A stretch of 64,000 nt of DNA from positions 1 to 64,000 of the forward strand of contig CANTFG010000256.1 in assembly GCA_947652605.1 (NCBI GenBank). Reading direction: 5' to 3'. Both the position numbers and the translations under genes were made by a program. The notes under the pieces were generated by a model that worked only from the letters and a program-made list of their open reading frames with translations, was not told the DNA's origin and searched no databases. Positions 24,901-38,900 of this stretch are shown here, piece by piece (the first letter of the stretch is position 1; the number at the start of each line of letters is the position of its first letter). This DNA comes from Elmis aenea (Eukaryota > Arthropoda > Insecta > Coleoptera > Elmidae).

Positions 24901-27900
24901 ACAGTTTATCCATCGCCTCTTTACATGAATACAATTGTTTTGCATATGTCTTTCAATGAGCTGGTTTTAATTTTTAATAATTTCCTAAAAATACCGTGCT
25001 TTAGTTAATACATATGTTCCTTGAGCGACTATTTCGAAACAATTTTAATTATTAATTTGTATATCACAGGAACAGTTTATCCATCGCCTCTTTACATGAA
25101 TACAATTGTTTTGCATATGTCTTTCAATGAGCTGGTTTTAATTTTTAATAATTTCCTAAAAATACCGTGCTTTAGTTAATACATATGTTCCTTGAGCGAC
25201 TATTTCTAAACAATTTTAATTATTGATTTGTATATCACAGGAACAGTTTATCCATCGCCTCTTTACATGAATACAATTGTTTTGCATATGTCTTTCAATG
25301 AGCTGGTTTTAATTTTTAATAATTTCCTAAAAATACCGTGCTTTAGTTAATACATATGTTCCTTGAGCGACTATTTCGAAACAATTTTAATTATTGATTT
25401 GTATATCACAGGAACAGTTTATCCATCGCCTCTTTACATGAATACAATTGTTTTGCATATGTCTTTCAATGAGCTGGTTTTAATTTTTAATAATTTCCTA
25501 AAAATACCGTGCTTTAGTTAATACATATGTTCCTTGAGCGACTATTTCGAAACAATTTTAATAATTGATTTGTATATCACAGAAACAGTTTATCCATCGC
25601 CTCTTTACATGAATACAATTGTTTTGCATATGTCTTTCAATGAGCTGGTTTTAATGTTTAATAATTTCCTAAAAATACCGTGCTTCAGTTAATACATATG
25701 TTCCTTGAGCGACTATTTCGAAACAATTTCAATTATTGATTTGTATATCACAGGAACAGTTTATCCATCGCCTCTTTACATGAATACAATTGTTTTGCAT
25801 ATGTCTTTCAATGAGCTGGTTTTAATTTTTAATAATTTTCTAAAAATACCGTGCTTTAGTTAATACATATGTTCCTTGAGCGACTATTTCGAAACAATTT
25901 TAATTATTGATTTGTATATTACAGGAACAGTTTATCTATCGCCTCTTTACATGAATACAATTGTTTTGCATATGTCTTTCAATGAGCTGGTTTTAATTTT
26001 TAATAATTTCCTAAAAATACCGTGCTTTAGTTAATACATATGTTCCTTGAGCGACTATTTCTGAACAATTTTAATTATTGATTTGTATATCACAGGAACA
26101 GTTTATCCATCGCCTCTTTACATGAATACAATTGTTTTGCATATGTCTTTCAATGAGCTGGTTTTAATTTTTAATAATTTCCTAAAAATACCGTGCTTTA
26201 GTTAATACATATGTTCCTTGAGCGACTATTTCTAAACAATTTTAATTATTGATTGGTATATCACAGGAACAGTTTATCCATCGCCTCTTTACATGAATAC
26301 AATTGTTTTGCATATGTCTTTCAATGAGCTGGTTTTAATTTTTAATAATTTCCTAAAAATACCGTGCTTTAGTTAATACATATGTTCCTTGAGCGACTAT
26401 TTCTAAACAATTTTAATTATTGATTGGTATATCACAGGAACAGTTTATCCATCGCCTCTTTACATGAATACAATTGTTTTGCATATGTCTTTCAATGAGC
26501 TGGTTTTAATTTTTAATAATTTCCTAAAAATACCGTGCTTTAGTTAATACATATGTTCCTTGAGCGACTATTTCTGAACAATTTTAATTATTGATTTGTT
26601 TATCACAGGAACAGTTTATCCATCGCCTCTTTACATGAATACAATTGTTTTGCATATGTCTTTTTCAATGAGCTGGTTTTAATTTTTAATAATTTCCTAA
26701 AAATACCGTGCTTTAGTTAATACATATGTTCCTTGAGCGACTATTTCGAAACAATTTCAATTATTGATTTGTATATCACAGGAACAGTTTATCCATCGCC
26801 TCTTTACATGAATACAATTGTTTTGCATATGTCTTTCAATGAGCTGGTTTTAATTTTTAATAATTTCCTAAAAATACCGTGCTTTAGTTAATACATATGT
26901 TCCTTGAGCGACTATTTCTAAACTATTTTAATTATTGATTTGTATATCACAGGAACAGTTTATCCATCGCCTCTTTACATGAATACAATTGTTTTGCATA
27001 TGTCTTTCAATGAGCTGGTTTTAATTTTTAATAATTTCCTAAAAATACCGTGCTTCAGTTAATACATATGTTCCTTGAGCGACTATTTCGAAACAATTTT
27101 AATTATTAATTTGTATATCACAGGAACAGTTTATCCATCGCCTCTTTACATGAATACAATTGTTTTGCATATGTCTTTCAATGAGCTGGTTTTAATTTTT
27201 AATAATTTCCTAAAAATACCGTGCTTTAGTTAATACATATGTTCCTTGAGCGACTATTTCTAAACAATTTTAATTATTGATTTGTATATCACAGGAACAG
27301 TTTATCCATCGCCTCTTTACATGAATACAATTGTTTTGCATATGTCTTTCAATGAGCTGGTTTTAATTTTTAATAATTTCCTAAAAATACCGTGCTTTAG
27401 TTAATACATATGTTCCTTGAGCGACTATTTCGAAACAATTTTAATTATTGATTTGTATATCACAGGAACAGTTTATCCATCGCCTCTTTACATGAATACA
27501 ATTGTTTTGCATATGTCTTTCAATGAGCTGGTTTTAATTTTTAATAATTTCCTAAAAATACCGTGCTTTAGTTAATACATATGTTCCTTGAGCGACTATT
27601 TCGAAACAATTTTAATAATTGATTTGTATATCACAGAAACAGTTTATCCATCGCCTCTTTACATGAATACAATTGTTTTGCATATGTCTTTCAATGAGCT
27701 GGTTTTAATGTTTAATAATTTCCTAAAAATACCGTGCTTCAGTTAATACATATGTTCCTTGAGCGACTATTTCGAAACAATTTCAATTATTGATTTGTAT
27801 ATCACAGGAACAGTTTATCCATCGCCTCTTTACATGAATACAATTGTTTTGCATATGTCTTTCAATGAGCTGGTTTTAATTTTTAATAATTTTCTAAAAA

Positions 27901-28257
27901 TACCGTGCTTTAGTTAATACATATGTTCCTTGAGCGACTATTTCGAAACAATTTTAATTATTGATTTGTATATTACAGGAACAGTTTATCTATCGCCTCT
28001 TTACATGAATACAATTGTTTTGCATATGTCTTTCAATGAGCTGGTTTTAATTTTTAATAATTTCCTAAAAATACCGTGCTTTAGTTAATACATATGTTCC
28101 TTGAGCGACTATTTCTGAACAATTTTAATTATTGATTTGTATATCACAGGAACAGTTTATCCATCGCCTCTTTACATGAATACAATTGTTTTGCATATGT
28201 CTTTCAATGAGCTGGTTTTAATTTTTAATAATTTCCTAAAAATACCGTGCTTTAGTT
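21936..28257 (+). repeat. Satellite transitional stretch with a 12-monomer duplication
   Basis: Monomers here show more private variants than on either side: GATTGGTATATC, TAATAATTGATT, TGCTTCAGTT and CTAAACTATTTT. A block beginning near 25016 recurs near 27070. The TATTAATTTG variant is at 25051 and 27105 (2054 bp, 12 monomers plus a 2-bp insertion), and TAATAATTG and TGCTTCAG follow at the same offset. The CTAAACTATTTT monomer occurs at 22472 and 26918, 26 monomers apart. I could not reduce the stretch to one simple period by eye. Confidence 0.65.
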
Positions 28258-28945
28258 ATATGTTCCTTGAGCGACTATTTCTACACAATTTTAATTATTG
28301 ATTTGTATACACAGGAACAGTTTTACCATCGCCTCTTTACATGAATACAATTGTTTCTGCATATGTCTTTCAATGAGCTGGTTTTAATTTTTAATAATTT
28401 CCTAAAAATGCCGTGCTTTAGTTAATACATCGTGTTCCTTGAGCGACTATTTCTAAACAATTTTAATTATTGATTTGTATATCACAGGAACAGTTTATCC
28501 ATCGCACTCTTTACATGAATACAATTGTTTTGCATATGTCTTTCAATGAGCTGGTTTTAATTTTTAATAATTTCCTAAAAATGCCGTGCTTTAGTTAATA
28601 CATGTGTTCCTTGAGCGACTATTTCGAAACAATTTTAATTATTGATTTGTATATCACAGGAACAGTTTATCCATCGCCTCTTTACATGAATACAATTGTT
28701 TTGCATATGTCTTTTCAATGAGCTGGTTTTAATTTTTAATAATTTCCTAAAAAATACCGTGCTTTAGTTAATACATATGTTCCTTGAGCGACTATTTCGA
28801 AACAATTTTAATTATTGATTTGTATATCACAGAAACAGTTTATCCATCGCCACTTTACATGAATACAATTGTTTTTGCATATGTCTTTTAATGAGCCTGG
28901 TTTAAATTTTTAATAATTTCCTAAAAATACCGTGCTTTAGCTTAA
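28258..28945 (+). repeat. Satellite patch dense in single-base indels
   Basis: About four monomers carry at least ten lesions not seen elsewhere in the array. They include loss of ATAC near 28258, a lost base in TGTATACACAGG (28308), TTTTACC for TTTATCC (28322), GTTTCTGC (28356) and CATCGTGTTCC (28431). Further on are CGCACTC (28506), CTTTTCAATG (28714), CTAAAAAATACC (28751), GTTTTTGC (28874), GAGCCTGG (28896) and TTAGCTTAATAC (28941). Most are one-base insertions. Monomers on both sides lack such private indels. The pattern looks like unpolished long-read consensus rather than biological divergence. Confidence 0.85.
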
Positions 28946-31900
28946 TACATATGTTCCTTGAGCGACTATTTCGAAACAATTTTAATTATTGATTTGTATA
29001 TCACAGAAACAGTTTATCCATCGCCTCTTTACATGAATACAATTGTTTTGCATATGTCTTTCAATGAGTTGGTTTTAATTTTTAATAATTTCCTAAAAAT
29101 ACCGTGCTTTAGTTAATACATGTGTTCCTTGAGCGACTATTTCTAAACAATTTTAATTATTGATTTGTATATCACAGGAACAGTTTATCCATCGCCTCTT
29201 TACATGAATACAATTGTTTTGCATATGTCTTTCAATGAGCTGGTTTTAATTTTTAATAATTTCCTAAAAATGCCGTGCTTTAGTTAATACATGTGTTCCT
29301 TGAGCGACTATTTCGAAACAATTTTAATTATTGATTTGTATATCACAGGAACAGTTTATCCATCGCCTCTTTACATGAATACAATTGTTTTGCATATGTC
29401 TTTCAATGAGCTGGTTTTAATTTTTAATAATTTCCTAAAAATACCGTGCTTTAGTTAATACATATGTTCCTTGGGCGACTATTTCTACACAATTTTAATT
29501 ATTGATTTGTATATCACAGGAACAGTTTATCCATCGCCTCTTTACATGAATACAATTGTTTTGCATATGTCTTTCAATGAGCTGGTTTTAATTTTTAATA
29601 ATTTCCTAAAAATACCGTGCTTTAGTTAATACATATGTTCCTTGAGCGACTATTTCGAAACAATTTTAATTATTGATTTGTATATCACAGGAACAGTTTA
29701 TCCATCGCCTCTTTACATGAATACAATTGTTTTGCATATGTCTTTCAATGAGCTGGTTTTAATTTTTAATAATTTCCTAAAAATACCGTGCTTTAGTTAA
29801 TACATATGTTCCTTAAGCGACTATTTCTAAACAATTTTAATTATTAATTTGTATATCACAGGAACAATTTATCCATCGCTTCTTTACATAAATACAATTG
29901 TTTTGCATATGTCTTTCAATGAGCTGGTTTTAATTTTTAATAATTTCCTAAAAATACCGTGCTTTAGTTAATACATATGTTCCTTGAGCGACTATTTCTA
30001 AACAATTTTAATTATTGATTTGTATATCACAGGAACAATTTATCCATCGCTTCTTTACATGAATACAATTGTTTTGCATATGTCTTTCAATGAGCTGGTT
30101 TTAATTTTTAATAATTTCCTAAAAATACCGTGCTTTAGTTAATACATATGTTCCTTAAGCAACTATTTCTAAACAATTTTAATTATTGATTTGTATATCA
30201 CAGGAACAGTTTATCCATCGCCTCTTTACATGAATACAATTGTTTTGCATATGTCTTTCAATGAGCTGGTTTTAATTTTTAATAATTTCCTAAAAATACC
30301 GTGCTTTAGTTAATACATATGTTCCTTGAGCGAATATTTCGAAACAATTTCAATTATTGATTTGTATATCACAGGAACAGTTTATCCATCGCCTCTTTAC
30401 ATTACTACAATTGTTTTGCATATGTCTTTCAAAGAGCTGGTTTTTAATTTTTAATAATTTCCTAAAAATACCGTGCTTTAGTTAATACATATGTTCCTTG
30501 AGCGAATATTTCGAAACAATTTCATTTATTGATTTGTATATCACAGGAACAGTTTATCCATCGCCTCTTTACATGAATACAATTGTTTTGCATATGTCTT
30601 TCAATGAGCTGGTTTTAATTTTTAATAATTTCCTAAAAATACCGTGCTTTAGTTAATACATATGTTCCTTGAGCGACTATTTCGAAACAATTTTAATTAT
30701 TGATTTGTATATCACAGGAACAGTTTATCCATCGCCTCTTTACATGAATACAATTGTTTTGCATATGTCTTTCAATGAGCTGGTTTTAGATTTTAATAAT
30801 TTCCTAAAAATACCGTGCTTTAGTTAATACATATGTTCCTTGAGCGACTAATCGAAACAATTTCAATTATTGATTTGTATATCACAGAAACAGTTTATCC
30901 ATCGCCTCTTTACATGAATACAATTGTTTTGCATATGTCTTTCAATGAGCTGGTTTTAATTTTTAATAATTTCCTAAAAATACCGTGCTTTAGTTAATAC
31001 ATATGTTCCTTGAGCGACTATTTCTAAACAATTTTAATTATTGATTTGTATATCACAGGAACAATTTATCCATCGCTTCTTTACATGAATACAATTGTTT
31101 TGCATATGTCTTTCAATGAGCTGGTTTTAATTTTTAATAATTTCCTAAAAATACCGTGCTTTAGTTAATACATATGTTCCTTGAGCAACTATTTCTAAAC
31201 AATTTTAATTATTGATTTGTATATCACAGGAACAGTTTATCCATCGCCTCTTTACATGAATACAATTGTTTTGCATATGTCTTTCAATGAGCTGGTTTTA
31301 ATTTTTAATAATTTCCTAAAAATACCGTGCTTTAGTTAATACATATGTTCCTTGAGCGACTATTTCTAAACAATTTTAATTATTGATTTGTATATCACAG
31401 GAACAGTTTATCCATCGCCTCTTTACATGAATACAATTGTTTTGCATATGTCTTTCAATGAGCTGGTTTTAATTTTTAATAATTTCCTAAAAATGCCGTG
31501 CTTTAGTTAATACATGTGTTCCTTGAGCGACTATTTCGAAACAATTTTAATTATTGATTTGTATATCACAGGAACAGTTTATCCATCGCCTCTTTACATG
31601 AATACAATTGTTTTGCATATGTCTTTCAATGAGCTGGTTTTAATTTTTAATAATTTCCTAAAAATACCGTGCTTTAGTTAATACATATGTTCCTTGAGCG
31701 ACTATTTCGAAACAATTTTAATTATTGATTTGTATATCACAGAAACAGTTTATCCATCGCCACTTTACATGAATACAATTGTTTTGCATATGTCTTTTAA
31801 TGAGCTGGTTTAAATTTTTAATAATTTCCTAAAAATACCGTGCTTTAGTTAATACATATGTTCCTTGAGCGACTATTTCGAAACAATTTTAATTATTGAT

Positions 31901-34428
31901 TTGTATATCACAGAAACAGTTTATCCATCGCCTCTTTACATGAATACAATTGTTTTGCATATGTCTCTCAATGAGCTGGTTTTAATTTTTAATAATTTCC
32001 TAAAAATACCGTGCTTTAGTTAATACATATGTTTCTTGAGCGACTATTTCGAAACAATTTTAATTATTGATTTGTATATCACAGGAACAGTTTATCCATC
32101 GCCTCTTTACATGAATACAATTGTTTTGCATATGTCTTTCAATGAGCTGGTTTTAATTTTTAATAATTTCCTAAAAATACCGTGCTTTAGTTAATACATA
32201 CATATGTTCCTTGAGCGACTATTTCTAAACAATTTTAATTATTGATTTGTATATCACAGGAACAGTTTATCCATCGCCTCTTTACATGAATACAATTGTT
32301 TTGCATATGTCTTTCAATGAGCGGGTTTTAATTTTTAATAATTTCCTAAAAATACCGTGCTTTAGTTAATACATATGTTCCTTGAGCGACTATTTCTAAA
32401 CAATTTTAATTATTGATTTGTATATCACAGGAACAGTTTATCCATCGCTTCTTTACATGAATACAATTGTTTTGCATATGTCTTTCAATGAGCTGGTTTT
32501 AATTTTTAATAATTTCCTAAAAATACCGTGCTTTAGTTAATACATATGTTCCTTGAGCGACTATTTCTAAACAATTTTAATTATTGATTTGTATATCACA
32601 GGAACAGTTTATCCATCGCCTCTTTACATGAATACAATTGTTTTGCATATGTCTTTCAATGAGCTGGTTTTAGATTTTAATAATTTCCTAAAAATACCGT
32701 GCTTTAGTTAATACATATGTTCCTTGAGCGACTATTTCGAAACAATTTCAATTATTGATTTGTATATCACAGAAACAGTTTATCCATCGCCTCTTTACAT
32801 GAATACAATTGTTTTGCATATGTCTTTCAATGAGCTGGTTTTAATTTTTAATAATTTCCTAAAAATACCGTGCTTTAGTTAATACATATGTTCCTTGAGC
32901 GACTATTTCTAAACAATTTTAATTATTGATTTGTATATCACAGGAACAGTTTATCCATCGCCTCTTTACATGAATACAATTGTTTTGCATATGTCTTTCA
33001 ATGAGCTGGTTTTAATTTTTAATAATTTCCTAAAAATGCCGTGCTTTAGTTAATACATGTGTTCCTTGAGCGACTATTTCGAAACAATTTTAATAATTGA
33101 TTTGTATATCACAGGAACAGTTTATCCATCGCCTCTTTACATGAATACAATTGTTTTGCATATGTCTTTCAATGAGCTGGTTTTAATTTTTAATAATTTC
33201 CTAAAAATACCGTGCTTTAGTTAATACATATGTTCCTTGAGCGACTATTTCGAAACAATTTTAATTATTGATTTGTATATCACAGAAACAGTTTATCCAT
33301 CGCCACTTTACATGAATACAATTGTTTTGCATATGTCTTTTAATGAGCTGGTTTAAATTTTTAATAATTTCCTAAAAATACCGTGCTTTAGTTAATACAT
33401 ATGTTCCTTGAGCGACTATTTCGAAACAATTTTAATTTTTGATTTGTATATCACAGAAACAGTTTATCCATCGCCTCTTTACATGAATACAATTGTTTTG
33501 CATATGTCTTTCAATGAGTTGGTTTTAATTTTCAATAATTTCCTAAAAATACCGTGCTTTAGTTAATACATGTGTTCCTTGAGCGACTATTTCGAAACAA
33601 TTTTAATTATTGATTTGTATATCACAGGAACAGTTTATCCATCGCCTCTTTACATGAATACAATTGTTTTGCATATGTCTTTCAATGAGCTGGTTTTAAT
33701 TTTTAATAATTTCCTAAAAATGCCGTGCTTTAGTTAATACATGTGTTCCTTGAGCGACTATTTCGAAACAATTTTAATTATTGATTTGTATATCACAGGA
33801 ACAGTTTATCCATCGCCTCTTTACATGAATACAATTGTTTTGCATATGTCTTTCAATGAGCTGGTTTTAATTTTTAATAATTTCCTAAAAATACCGTGCT
33901 TTAGTTAATACATATGTTCCTTGAGCGACTATTTCTACACAATTTTAATTATTGATTTGTATATCACAGGAACAGTTTATCCATCGCCTCTTTACATGAA
34001 TACAATTGTTTTGCATATGTCTTTCAATGAGCTGGTTTTAATTTTTAATAATTTCCTAAAAATACCGTGCTTTAGTTAATACATATGTTCCTTGAGCGAC
34101 TATTTCTACACAATTTTAATTATTGATTTGTATATCACAGGAACAGTTTATCCATCGCCTCTTTACATGAATACAATTGTTTTGCATATGTCTTTCAATG
34201 AGCTGGTTTTAATTTTTAATAATTTCCTAAAAATACCGTGCTTTAGTTAATACATATGTTCCTTGAGCGACTATTTCGAAACAATTTTAATTATTGATTT
34301 GTATATCACAGGAACAGTTTATCCATCGCCTCTTTACATGAATACAATTGTTTTGCATATGTCTTTCAATGAGCTGGTTTTAATTTTTAATAATTTCCTA
34401 AAAATACCGTGCTTTAGTTAATACATAT

Positions 34429-37400
34429 GTTCCTTAAGCGACTATTTCTAAACAATTTTAATTATTAATTTGTATATCACAGGAACAATTTATCCATCGC
34501 TTCTTTACATGAATACAATTGTTTTGCATATGTCTTTCAATGAGCTGGTTTTTAATTTTTAATAATTTCCTAAAAATACCGTGCTTTAGTTAATACATAT
34601 GTTCCTTGAGCGAATATTTCGAAACAATTTTATTTATTGATTTGTATATCACAGGAACAGTTTATCCATCGCCTCTTTACATGAATACAATTGTTTTGCA
34701 TATGTCTTTTAATGAGCTGGTTTTAATTTTTAATAATTTCCTAAAAATACCGTGCTTTAGTTAATACATATGTTCCTTGAGCGACTATTTCTAAACAATT
34801 TTAATTATTGATTTGTATATCACAGGAACAATTTATCCATCGCTTCTTTACATGAATACAATTGTTTTGCATATGTCTTTCAATGAGCTGGTTTTAATTT
34901 TTAATAATTTCCTAAAAATACCGTGCTTTAGTTAATACATATGTTCCTTGAGCAACTATTTCTAAACAATTTTAATTATTGATTTGTATATCACAGGAAC
35001 AGTTTATCCATCGCCTCTTTACATGAATACAATTGTTTTGCATATGTCTTTCAATGAGCTGGTTTTAATTTTTAATAATTTCCTAAAAATACCGTGCTTT
35101 AGTTAATACATATGTTCCTTGAGCGAATATTTCGAAACAATTTCAATTATTGATTTGTATATCACAGGAACAGTTTATCCATCGCCTCTTTACATTACTA
35201 CAATTGTTTTGCATATGTCTTTCAAAGAGCTGGTTTTTAATTTTTAATAATTTCCTAAAAATACCGTGCTTTAGTTAATACATATGTTCCTTGAGCGAAT
35301 ATTTCGAAACAATTTCATTTATTGATTTGTATATCACAGGAACAGTTTATCCATCGCCTCTTTACATGAATACAATTGTTTTGCATATGTCTTTCAATGA
35401 GCTGGTTTTAATTTTTAATAATTTCCTAAAAATACCGTGCTTTAGTTAATACATATGTTCCTTGAGCGACTATTTCGAAACAATTTTAATTATTGATTTG
35501 TATATCACAGGAACAGTTTATTCATCGCCTCTTTACATGAATACAATTGTTTTGCATATGTCTTTCAATGAGCTGGTTTTAGATTTTAATAATTTCCTAA
35601 AAATACCGTGCTTTAGTTAATACATATGTTCCTTGAGCGACTAATCGAAACAATTTCAATTATTGATTTGTATATCACAGGAACAGTTTATCCATCGCCT
35701 CTTTACATGAATACAATTGTTTTGCATATGTCTTTCAATGAGCTGGTTTTAATTTTTAATAATTTCCTAAAAATACCGTGCTTTAGTTAATACATATGTT
35801 CCTTGAGCGACTATTTCGAAACAATTTTAATTATTGATTTGTATATCACAGGAACAGTTTATCCATCGCCTCTTTACATGAATACAATTGTTTTGCATAT
35901 GTCTTTCAATCAGCTGGTTTTAATTTTTAATAATTTCCTAAAAATACCGTGCTTTAGTTAATACATATGTTCCTTAAGCGACTATTTCTAAACAATTTTA
36001 ATTATTAATTTGTATATCACAGGAACAATTTATCCATCGCTTCTTTACATGAATACAATTGTTTTGCATATGTCTTTCAATGAGCTGGTTTTTAATTTTT
36101 AATAATTTCCTAAAAATACCGTGCTTTAGTTAATACATATGTTCCTTGAGCGAATATTTCGAAACAATTTTATTTATTGATTTGTATATCACAGGAACAG
36201 TTTATCCATCGCCTCTTTACATGAATACAATTGTTTTGCATATGTCTTTCAATGAGCTGGTTTTAATTTTTAATAATTTCCTAAAAATACCGTGCTTTAG
36301 TTAATACATATGTTCCTTGAGCGACTATTTCTAAACAATTTTAATTATTGATTTGTATATCACAGGAACAATTTATCCATCGCTTCTTTACATGAATACA
36401 ATTGTTTTGCATATGTCTTTCAATGAGCTGGTTTTAATTTTTAATAATTTCCTAAAAATACCGTGCTTTAGTTAATACATATGTTCCTTGAGCAACTATT
36501 TCTAAACAATTTTAATTATTGATTTGTATATCACAGGAACAGTTTATCCATCGCCTCTTTACATGAATACAATTGTTTTGCATATGTCTTTCAATGAGCT
36601 GGTTTTAATTTTTAATAATTTCCTAAAAATACCGTGCTTTAGTTAATACATATGTTCCTTGAGCGAATATTTCGAAACAATTTCAATTATTGATTTGTAT
36701 ATCACAGGAACAGTTTATCCATCGCCTCTTTACATTACTACAATTGTTTTGCATATGTCTTTCAAAGAGCTGGTTTTTAATTTTTAATAATTTCCTAAAA
36801 ATACCGTGCTTTAGTTAATACATATGTTCCTTGAGCGAATATTTCGAAACAATTTCATTTATTGATTTGTATATCACAGGAACAGTTTATCCATCGCCTC
36901 TTTACATGAATACAATTGTTTTGCATATGTCTTTCAATGAGCTGGTTTTAATTTTTAATAATTTCCTAAAAATACCGTGCTTTAGTTAATACATATGTTC
37001 CTTGAGCGACTATTTCGAAACAATTTTAATTATTGATTTGTATATCACAGAAACAGTTTATCCATCGCCACTTTACATGAATACAATTGTTTTGCATATG
37101 TCTTTTAATGAGCTGGTTTAAATTTTTAATAATTTCCTAAAAATACCGTGCTTTAGTTAATACATATGTTCCTTGAGCGACTATTTCGAAACAATTTTAA
37201 TTATTGATTTGTATATCACAGAAACAGTTTATCGATCGCCTCTTTACATGAATACAATTGTTTTGCATATGTCTTTCAATGAGTTGGTTTTAATTTTTAA
37301 TAATTTCCTAAAAATACCGTGCTTTAGTTAATACATATGTTCCTTGAGCGACTATTTCGAAACAATTTTAATTATTGATTTGTATATCACAGGAACAGTT

Positions 37401-38900
37401 TATTCATCGCCTCTTTACATGAATACAATTGTTTTGCATATGTCTTTCAATGAGCTGGTTTTAGATTTTAATAATTTCCTAAAAATACCGTGCTTTAGTT
37501 AATACATATGTTCCTTGAGCGACTAATCGAAACAATTTCAATTATTGATTTGTATATCACAGAAACAGTTTATCCATCGCCTCTTTACATGAATACAATT
37601 GTTTTGCATATGTCTTTCAATGAGCTGGTTTTAATTTTTAATAATTTCCTAAAAATACCGTGCTTTAGTTAATACATATGTTCCTTGAGCGACTATTTCT
37701 AAACAATTTTAATTATTGATTTGTATATCACAGGAACAGTTTATCCATCGCCTCTTTACATGAATACAATTGTTTTGCATATGTCTTTCAATGAGCTGGT
37801 TTTAATTTTTAATAATTTCCTAAAAATACCGTGCTTTAGTTAATACATGTGTTCCTTGAGCGACTATTTCTAAACAATTTTAATTATTGATTTGTATATC
37901 ACAGGAACAATTTATCCATCGCTTCTTTACATGAATACAATTGTTTTGCATATGTCTTTCAATGAGCTGGTTTTAATTTTTAATAATTTCCTAAAAATAC
38001 CGTGCTTTAGTTAATACATATGTTCCTTGAGCAACTATTTCTAAACAATTTTAATTATTGATTTGTATATCACAGGAACAGTTTATCCATCGCCTCTTTA
38101 CATGAATACAATTGTTTTGCATATGTCTTTCAATGAGCTGGTTTTAATTTTTAATAATTTCCTAAAAATACCGTGCTTTAGTTAATACATATGTTCCTTG
38201 AGCGAATATTTCGAAACAATTTCAATTATTGTTTTGTATATCACAGGAACAGTTTATCCATCGCCTCTTTACATTACTACAATTGTTTTGCATATGTCTT
38301 TCAAAGAGCTGGTTTTTAATTTTTAATAATTTCCTAAAAATACCGTGCTTTAGTTAATACATATGTTCCTTGAGCGAATATTTCGAAACAATTTCATTTA
38401 TTGATTTGTATATCACAGGAACAGTTTATTCATCGCCTCTTTACATGAATACAATTGTTTTGCATATGTCTTTCAATGAGCTGGTTTTAATTTTTAATAA
38501 TTTCCTAAAAATACCGTGCTTTAGTTAATACATATGTTCCTTGAGCGACTATTTCGAAACAATTTTAATTATTGATTTGTATATCACAGAAACAGTTTAT
38601 CCATCGCCTCTTTACATGAATACAATTGTTTTGCATATGTCTTTCAATGAGCTGGTTTTAGATTTTAATAATTTCCTAAAAATACCGTGCTTTAGTTAAT
38701 ACATATGTTCCTTGAGCGACTAATCGAAACAATTTTAATTATTGATTTGTATATCACAGAAACAGTTTATCTATCGCCTCTTTACATGAATACAATTGTT
38801 TTGCATATGTCTTTCAATGAGCTGGTTTTAATTTTTAATAATTTCCTAAAAATACCGTGCTTTAGTTAATACATATGTTCCTTGAGCGACTATTTCTAAA
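34429..38900 (+). repeat. Local 9-monomer HOR, ~1540 bp
   Basis: The ACATTACTAC monomer recurs at 35193, 36733 and 38272 (1540 and 1539 bp). The CCTTAAGCGAC monomer with TATTAATTTG recurs at 34429 and 35969 (1540 bp). The order within the repeated part is TTAAGCG, then GAATATT with ATTTTATTT, then ACAATTTATCC with CGCTTC. It continues with GAGCAAC, GAATATT with ATTACTAC, GAATATT with TTTCATTT, and then CGAAAC types. The third copy is partly replaced by other monomers. Confidence 0.75.
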
